This document shows positions 13,548 to 16,758 of a stretch of DNA of 16,758 bases, in pieces. The DNA comes from a bacterium (GTDB taxonomy: Bacteria; Patescibacteriota; Minisyncoccia; Phycocordibacterales; JAUSIJ01), in the NCBI GenBank assembly GCA_030647855.1, contig JAUSIJ010000035.1:1-16758 (forward strand), read 5' to 3'. Position numbers and translations under genes: made by a program. Numbering within the stretch: the stretch's first letter is position 1; each line of letters opens with the position of its first letter. The notes under the pieces were generated by a model. That model was not told where the DNA came from, ran no database searches, and saw only the letters and a list, made by a program, of their open reading frames with translations.

Positions 13548-14369
13548 TCAACTGCGCAGGTACTCTGCGGTCAACTCGTGAGTCCACGGCAGGGTGATCG
13601 GCCCGCCCTCTAAGAGAGCGAAGGCATACTCCGGTGCTCCCCACATGTTGAGAATGGGGCAGTAGTCGGCGTAGCGAAGAGTTTTGTCAGCCGAAATTCT
13701 AATGGAAACGCAGAAGTTCGGCGGATTGCCCTCCGCGCTCATGAATTTCTGATTGCCAAGAGACACAATGTAATTAATCGCATCGGCGAGTGGTAGCGTC
13801 ATCTCTTTAACGGGTAGCGTTCTTGCGTGGGGGTAGATAATACACTCCCCCGCGCGAGATCCAGCCGCCACGATCTCTAGATCCGTAATGCGGCGTACGA
13901 GGGGATTGCTCCTACGAAGAAACGGATCGAGTGGGCGCTCCGCGCGTACTTCCGTAAGGTGCCAGTGGAGGTGAGCGAGATTTTGCCCCGCATGATAGCC
14001 AATGTGACAGAAAAGAGCCAACTCTCCGGTGCTGTCCTTGATTAACTCTGTGGCAAACTGGAAAACTTTAAGTATATTTCCGATCCCGCCGAGCGTCTGC
14101 ATGAATTCGGCTGGCTGGCATATGTTGGGAACGATGAGGTGATGCTGGCGATGGGGGGTGAAAATATTGGGGAAGAGTTTCCATCCCTCCGGTCGGCACG
14201 GATGCGGTATTTCCTCGTGGAGCTTCGTGGTGCAGAATGGGCACGTTTCCGGTTGCGGCTGCGGCAAGGGCACTTGCCACGGCCGCGAGAGCTTTAGGGC
14301 GTTTCTCGTTCCGCCGCCGGTTATGAAGTTTCGCCCGCCGGGTAATGCTTCGAAGATAACTTCGCTCAT
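13548..14369 (-). CDS. HIT-superfamily nucleotidyltransferase/hydrolase, GalT-like
   Basis: 273 aa. A CPFC zinc-type knuckle is at residues 43-46, followed by GWKLFPNIFTPHRQHHLIVP (62-81), typical of the GalT/Ap4A-phosphorylase/HIT fold. The active-site strand is AGQNLAHLHWHL with H133-x-H135-x-H137, the HIT triad; a histidine stands where GalT/Ap4A phosphorylase has Q, so it could hydrolyse rather than transfer a nucleotidyl group. The N-terminal 40 residues (Pro-rich at 30-40) and the C-terminal 100 residues are unassigned. A role in nucleotide-sugar turnover is plausible from its glycan-gene neighbours. Unlike most genes here it has a conventional promoter and a strong SD (AAGGAG, 14380-14375). 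Confidence 0.75.
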   Translation of the reverse strand: MSEVIFEALPGGRNFITGGGTRNALKLSRPWQVPLPQPQPETCPFCTTKLHEEIPHPCRPEGWKLFPNIFTPHRQHHLIVPNICQPAEFMQTLGGIGNILKVFQFATELIKDSTGELALFCHIGYHAGQNLAHLHWHLTEVRAERPLDPFLRRSNPLVRRITDLEIVAAGSRAGECIIYPHARTLPVKEMTLPLADAINYIVSLGNQKFMSAEGNPPNFCVSIRISADKTLRYADYCPILNMWGAPEYAFALLEGGPITLPWTHELTAEYLRS

Positions 14370-14400
14370 GGTGACTCCTTTTGTAAGAACTTTTTGCTTC

Positions 14401-14449
14401 TGACAAATGTATATTATATTAATCTAGATTTGTCAATGTATTTGACAAA
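14401..14449. repeat. Cluster of three TGACAAA-type half-sites in inverted orientation
   Basis: TGACAAAT (14401-14408), ATTTGTCA (14428-14435, its exact inverse) and TTGACAAA (14442-14449). In addition TTGTCAA (14430-14436) and TTGACAA (14442-14448) form a perfect 7-bp inverted repeat with a 5-bp centre. The half-sites contain both -35 boxes, so a dimeric regulator could act on both promoters, or they may simply be coincident -35 consensus sequences. Confidence 0.55.
14408..14436 (-). promoter_or_regulatory. Promoter of the HIT-like gene
   Basis: Minus-strand TTGACA (14436 to 14431), 17-bp spacer, TATACA (14413 to 14408). Start near 14401 gives a leader of about 32 nt containing the SD. Its -35 is an exact consensus and faces that of the divergent SDR gene. 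Confidence 0.65.
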
Positions 14450-14469
14450 ATTGAGAATTTTCGTATTCT
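14442..14469 (+). promoter_or_regulatory. Promoter of the fucose-synthase-like SDR gene
   Basis: TTGACA (14442-14447), 16-bp spacer, TATTCT (14464-14469); start near 14476. The leader of about 30 nt carries a strong SD, AAGGAGA (14494-14500), 6 nt before ATG 14507. Confidence 0.6.
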
Positions 14470-14506
14470 TTCTCGAAGAGGCTCTTTTGATTCAAGGAGA
14501 AATATC

Positions 14507-15415
14507 ATGAACATTCTTGTAACGGGTGGAACCGGATTTCTCGGCAGGCATCTTGTGCCGTATCTCACGGAGCGGGGAAACAAGGTGACAGTCATCAATT
14601 CTCGGAACTGCGACCTTAGGGAAAAGGCAAATCTTCTCAAGTTCGCGCGCGAAAAATATGACAGGATCTACCATCTCGCGGCTTGGACGAAAGCGGGTGA
14701 TTTCTGCCTTTACCACATGGGGGAGCAGTGGCTCATTAATCAAGAGATCAACACCAATGTTCTGTGGTTTTGGCACGAGTTTCAGAAGGAGGCGCTTATG
14801 ATCGCCATGGGTACGAGCTGCGCTTATCCCTACGGTGACATGCCGCTTGCGGAGGAAAATTACTTAAAAGGTGAGCCAGATCCCAATCTCTACACGTATG
14901 CCATGGGCAAACGGATGCTCTACGCGGGGCTTATGGCTCTCCGCCAGCAATTCGACATGCGATTCCGACATCTTATCCCCTCGACGCTCTACGGTCCCGA
15001 GTTTGAGAAAGGAGACAGCCACTTCATTTTCGATCTCATCAAAAAGATTCATGCTGGCAAGACACGCGGTGATGAGGTAGTGCTCTGGGGTACGGGCGAA
15101 CAAGTGAGGGAGCTTGTCTATGTGGACGATGCCGTCAGGCTCATTGAACTTTCGGCAGAAAGAGGGGCCGATGATCTGCTTCTCAACCTCGGCAGTGGAC
15201 AAGGATTCACTATCCGAGAGTACGCAGAGATGATCTCTCAGATAATCGGATACGATCCCTCAAGCATTCGCTACGATAGCACGAAGTATTCCGGGAATCC
15301 CAAGAGGGTCTTTGATACCACGAAAATCAAAAGACTCTTTCCCGATCTCGAGTTCACTGATATAAGGGCGGGACTTAAAAAAACTATCTCGTTCTATCTC
15401 GCGCTGGTATCATAG
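14507..15415 (+). CDS. NAD(P)-dependent SDR, GDP-L-fucose synthase-like
   Basis: 302 aa. The cofactor loop is VTGGTGFLG (G7-x2-G10-x2-G13). IYHLAAWTKAGDF, MGTSCAYPYG (catalytic Ser near 104) and YTYAMGKRM (Y131/K135) follow the GDP-fucose synthase (Fcl/WcaG) pattern of S-C-x-Y-P and Y-x3-K. RELVYVDDAVRLI matches the family's 'REFLhVDD' substrate block, and DTTKIKRLFPDLEF is the usual C-terminal end. Family enzymes convert an NDP-4-keto-6-deoxy sugar by epimerisation and reduction, though related NDP-sugar epimerases look similar. A 4,6-dehydratase partner is not evident in the window. It has its own promoter, a strong SD and a strong terminator, so it behaves as a single-gene unit. Confidence 0.82.
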   Translation: MNILVTGGTGFLGRHLVPYLTERGNKVTVINSRNCDLREKANLLKFAREKYDRIYHLAAWTKAGDFCLYHMGEQWLINQEINTNVLWFWHEFQKEALMIAMGTSCAYPYGDMPLAEENYLKGEPDPNLYTYAMGKRMLYAGLMALRQQFDMRFRHLIPSTLYGPEFEKGDSHFIFDLIKKIHAGKTRGDEVVLWGTGEQVRELVYVDDAVRLIELSAERGADDLLLNLGSGQGFTIREYAEMISQIIGYDPSSIRYDSTKYSGNPKRVFDTTKIKRLFPDLEFTDIRAGLKKTISFYLALVS

Positions 15416-15423
15416 ATATCTTG

Positions 15424-15453
15424 AACCCCCTGAGTTGCAGTAGGGGGTTTTTT
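15424..15453 (+). terminator. Strong intrinsic terminator after the fucose-synthase-like gene
   Basis: AACCCCCT (15424-15431) pairs perfectly with AGGGGGTT (15442-15449), 10-nt loop, and TTTTTT follows at 15448-15453. Confidence 0.88.
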
Positions 15454-15455
15454 AT

Positions 15456-15461
15456 TATAAT
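15456..15461 (+). promoter_or_regulatory. -10 box of the cupin gene, directly after the terminator
   Basis: A perfect TATAAT at 15456-15461 starts two bases after the terminator T-run. A weak -35-like TTGCAG at 15435-15440 lies in the terminator loop with a 15-bp spacer. The start near 15468 leaves a leader of about 6 nt before ATG 15474. Confidence 0.5.
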
Positions 15462-15473
15462 CTTGGTGTACTT

Positions 15474-15953
15474 ATGGAAAAGAAAAAGGCGAAAGGGTGG
15501 CGGATGAAATTATTTAACCCTTCCTGCAATCTAAACACTGTTAAAGATGGCCGCGGTGCTATTTTTTCTTTTGTGCCGGATACTCCGATCGCCGAGTGGA
15601 CGCACCAGTTTATTAAGGCAGGGAAAGTGCGCGGTAACCACTGTCACCCTGAATTTGATGAATACATAATGCTTGTTGATGGCGCGGGAGTGGAGGTGGA
15701 AAAAGACATAGAAACCGGTGCTGAACAGTTTATTTATATGAACAAAGGGACCTGTATTTTTGTGCCTCGCAGTACTTACCATGTCTTTATGGCTATCACC
15801 GACTGTCAATCGGTTTCTTTTCTGACCAAGCGTTGGGATGATTGCAAACAGCCGATCGCGCACGAAGATCTCGGCTTCGGATCAGGGGATCACGGCGACC
15901 CCAAGAGCCAATATTTTAAAGAAAGAAACAAAAAAAATTCTCCCTCGGCCTAA
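15474..15953 (+). CDS. Cupin-fold protein, sugar 3,4-ketoisomerase (QdtA/FdtA/WxcM)-like
   Basis: 159 aa, single cupin. After MKLFNPSCNLNTVKDGRGAI comes the metal-site strand KVRGNHCHPEFDEYIMLVDG (H-x-H...E) and a second cupin motif around CIFVPRSTYHVFMAI (P-x4-H). The RGxHxH core plus 'DGRG' start resembles the WxcM-like sugar isomerases and related C-terminal cupin domains of polysaccharide loci, which act on NDP-4-keto-6-deoxy sugars; other cupin roles are possible. The start is either ATG 15474 (12 nt after TATAAT) or ATG 15504, which has an SD-like AAAGGGTGG at 15492-15500 and begins where family similarity starts. The C-terminus (KERNKKNSPSA) is a lysine-rich tail. It ends one nt before the Gfo/Idh gene. 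Confidence 0.72.
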   Translation: MEKKKAKGWRMKLFNPSCNLNTVKDGRGAIFSFVPDTPIAEWTHQFIKAGKVRGNHCHPEFDEYIMLVDGAGVEVEKDIETGAEQFIYMNKGTCIFVPRSTYHVFMAITDCQSVSFLTKRWDDCKQPIAHEDLGFGSGDHGDPKSQYFKERNKKNSPSA

Positions 15954-15954
15954 T

Positions 15955-16758
15955 ATGCCTGTCCGATTTGGCATCATTGGCTGTTCGCGAGTGGCCAAGC
16001 GTCGGTTTTTGCCCGCCCTCGCCTCCTCTGGCGCGGCGGAGTTAGTCAATGTGGGGAGCCGAGACCAAGACAAAGCGCGCCGCTACGCGGAGGAATTTAA
16101 ATCGAAAAGGTGGGGGAGTTATGAGAGTGTTCTCTCCGATAAAGAGGTTGAGGCTGTCTATATCTCGACGCCGCCGCTCTCTCACGCCGAGTGGGTGCTG
16201 AAAGCGGCCGCGGCAGGCAAGCATGTTATCTGCGAGAAGCCCGCGTTTCCTCTCTACTCGACCGCGCAAGAAGTAGTAATGGAATGTCTTAATGCCGGCG
16301 TTCGGCTTATGGAGAATTATGCCTTTCTCTACCACCCCCAACACGCGGTAGCATACGGTTTGCTCGAAGCAATAGGGGGGTTACAAGGGCTCGAGGCGCA
16401 ATTTACGTACCCCACTCCTTCGGAGGGAGATATCCGTCTCGACCCTCTCCTTGGCGGCGGCGTCTTTCTTGATTCCTTTGGCTATCTTATTGCTACCGCA
16501 CTCTACTATTTTGACAAATTACCGGAATCTGTCGTTTGTGAGAGAACATTTGATCTAAAAAAAAATATAGATACGAAAGTTTCAGTGACTCTCTCTTTCG
16601 ATGACGGGAGAAAGACGGACGGGATGGCGGCCATGGGGGAAGAATATGTTTCTCGGTATATTCTCCTTGGCACGCGCGGGACGATAACGGTTAATAGGGC
16701 TTTTTCAGTTGATCCCGAAATGCCAACCGAAGTTGTCGCGAGGGGCGAAAGGGGAGAA
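15955..16758 (+). CDS. Gfo/Idh/MocA family oxidoreductase (cut by window edge)
   Basis: 268 residues visible, still open at the right edge. It starts MPVRFGIIGCSRVAKRRFLP, an NAD(P)-binding loop in which the usual third glycine is S11 (G6-x2-G9-x-S11). ELVNVGSRD follows at the second strand. The family catalytic motif is E94-K95-P96 (HVICEKPAFPL), then MENYAFLYHP and LGGGVFLDSFGYLIATALYYF (typical D-x-G-x-H/Y segment, here D-S-F-G-Y). These enzymes oxidise or reduce sugars and NDP-sugars. ATG 15955 is one nt after the cupin stop (TAA-T-ATG), so it is translated with that gene. Substrate and cofactor preference are not resolved. No SD. Confidence 0.85.
   Translation, partial: MPVRFGIIGCSRVAKRRFLPALASSGAAELVNVGSRDQDKARRYAEEFKSKRWGSYESVLSDKEVEAVYISTPPLSHAEWVLKAAAAGKHVICEKPAFPLYSTAQEVVMECLNAGVRLMENYAFLYHPQHAVAYGLLEAIGGLQGLEAQFTYPTPSEGDIRLDPLLGGGVFLDSFGYLIATALYYFDKLPESVVCERTFDLKKNIDTKVSVTLSFDDGRKTDGMAAMGEEYVSRYILLGTRGTITVNRAFSVDPEMPTEVVARGERGE

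Noticed and set aside
1..16758. TGA recoding (Trp or Gly) as in some small-genome bacteria
   Set aside because: TGA ends several intact genes exactly at overlaps or terminators (2425, 6761, 12240) and conserved Trp residues use TGG.
1..16758. tRNA, rRNA, transposase or attachment sites
   Set aside because: No recognisable cloverleaf, rRNA core sequence, transposase motif or terminal repeat seen by eye.

Overview
The window is a dense, multi-operon surface-glycan (LPS/capsule-like) biosynthesis region with no rRNA, tRNA, transposase or CRISPR array that I can see. The compact layout suggests an ultra-small bacterium of the Patescibacteria/CPR (Parcubacteria-like) type. The signs are stop/start overlaps, very short leaders, few Shine-Dalgarno (SD) sites and divergent versions of common sugar-metabolism families. 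That placement is inference only. TGA acts as a normal stop and Trp is TGG, so code-4/25 lineages are not indicated.

Layout. (1) A minus-strand GT4-type glycosyltransferase (GT), cut by the left edge, diverges from a plus-strand operon at 586-3795: SAM methyltransferase, GT9 heptosyltransferase-like protein, and a GT-B/CDP-glycerol-transferase-like protein. A second methyltransferase (3855-4682) follows behind its own promoter. (2) A 259-bp convergent spacer (4683-4941) holds nested hairpins and a 21-bp direct repeat. (3) A D-2-hydroxyacid dehydrogenase (minus) diverges from an FkbM methyltransferase plus a paralogue of the GT-B protein (plus, 5946-8140). (4) A minus-strand sugar-1-phosphate nucleotidyltransferase precedes a plus-strand P-loop kinase broken by a +1 frameshift, then a minus-strand GmhB-like heptose-bisphosphate phosphatase. 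(5) A plus-strand operon at 10272-13505 encodes an extended SDR, an aldo/keto reductase and a zinc-finger sugar C-methyltransferase. (6) A minus-strand HIT/GalT-like protein diverges from a GDP-fucose-synthase-like SDR. The SDR is followed by a strong terminator, a cupin (sugar ketoisomerase-like) and a Gfo/Idh/MocA oxidoreductase cut by the right edge.

How the genes may work together (inference): the phosphatase, nucleotidyltransferase and GT9 enzyme fit an NDP-heptose or related activated-sugar route. The two SDRs, aldo/keto reductase, cupin, Gfo/Idh enzyme and C-methyltransferase fit deoxy or branched sugar tailoring. The glycosyltransferases assemble the chain, and three further methyltransferases could cap or decorate it.

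The most notable signals are regulatory. Several genes have good -10 elements only 5-12 nt before the start codon (leaderless or nearly so), and two divergent pairs share a symmetric, overlapping -10. By contrast, the HIT/SDR pair has face-to-face TTGACA boxes inside an inverted-repeat cluster and strong SD sites. I found no clearly new enzymatic system.
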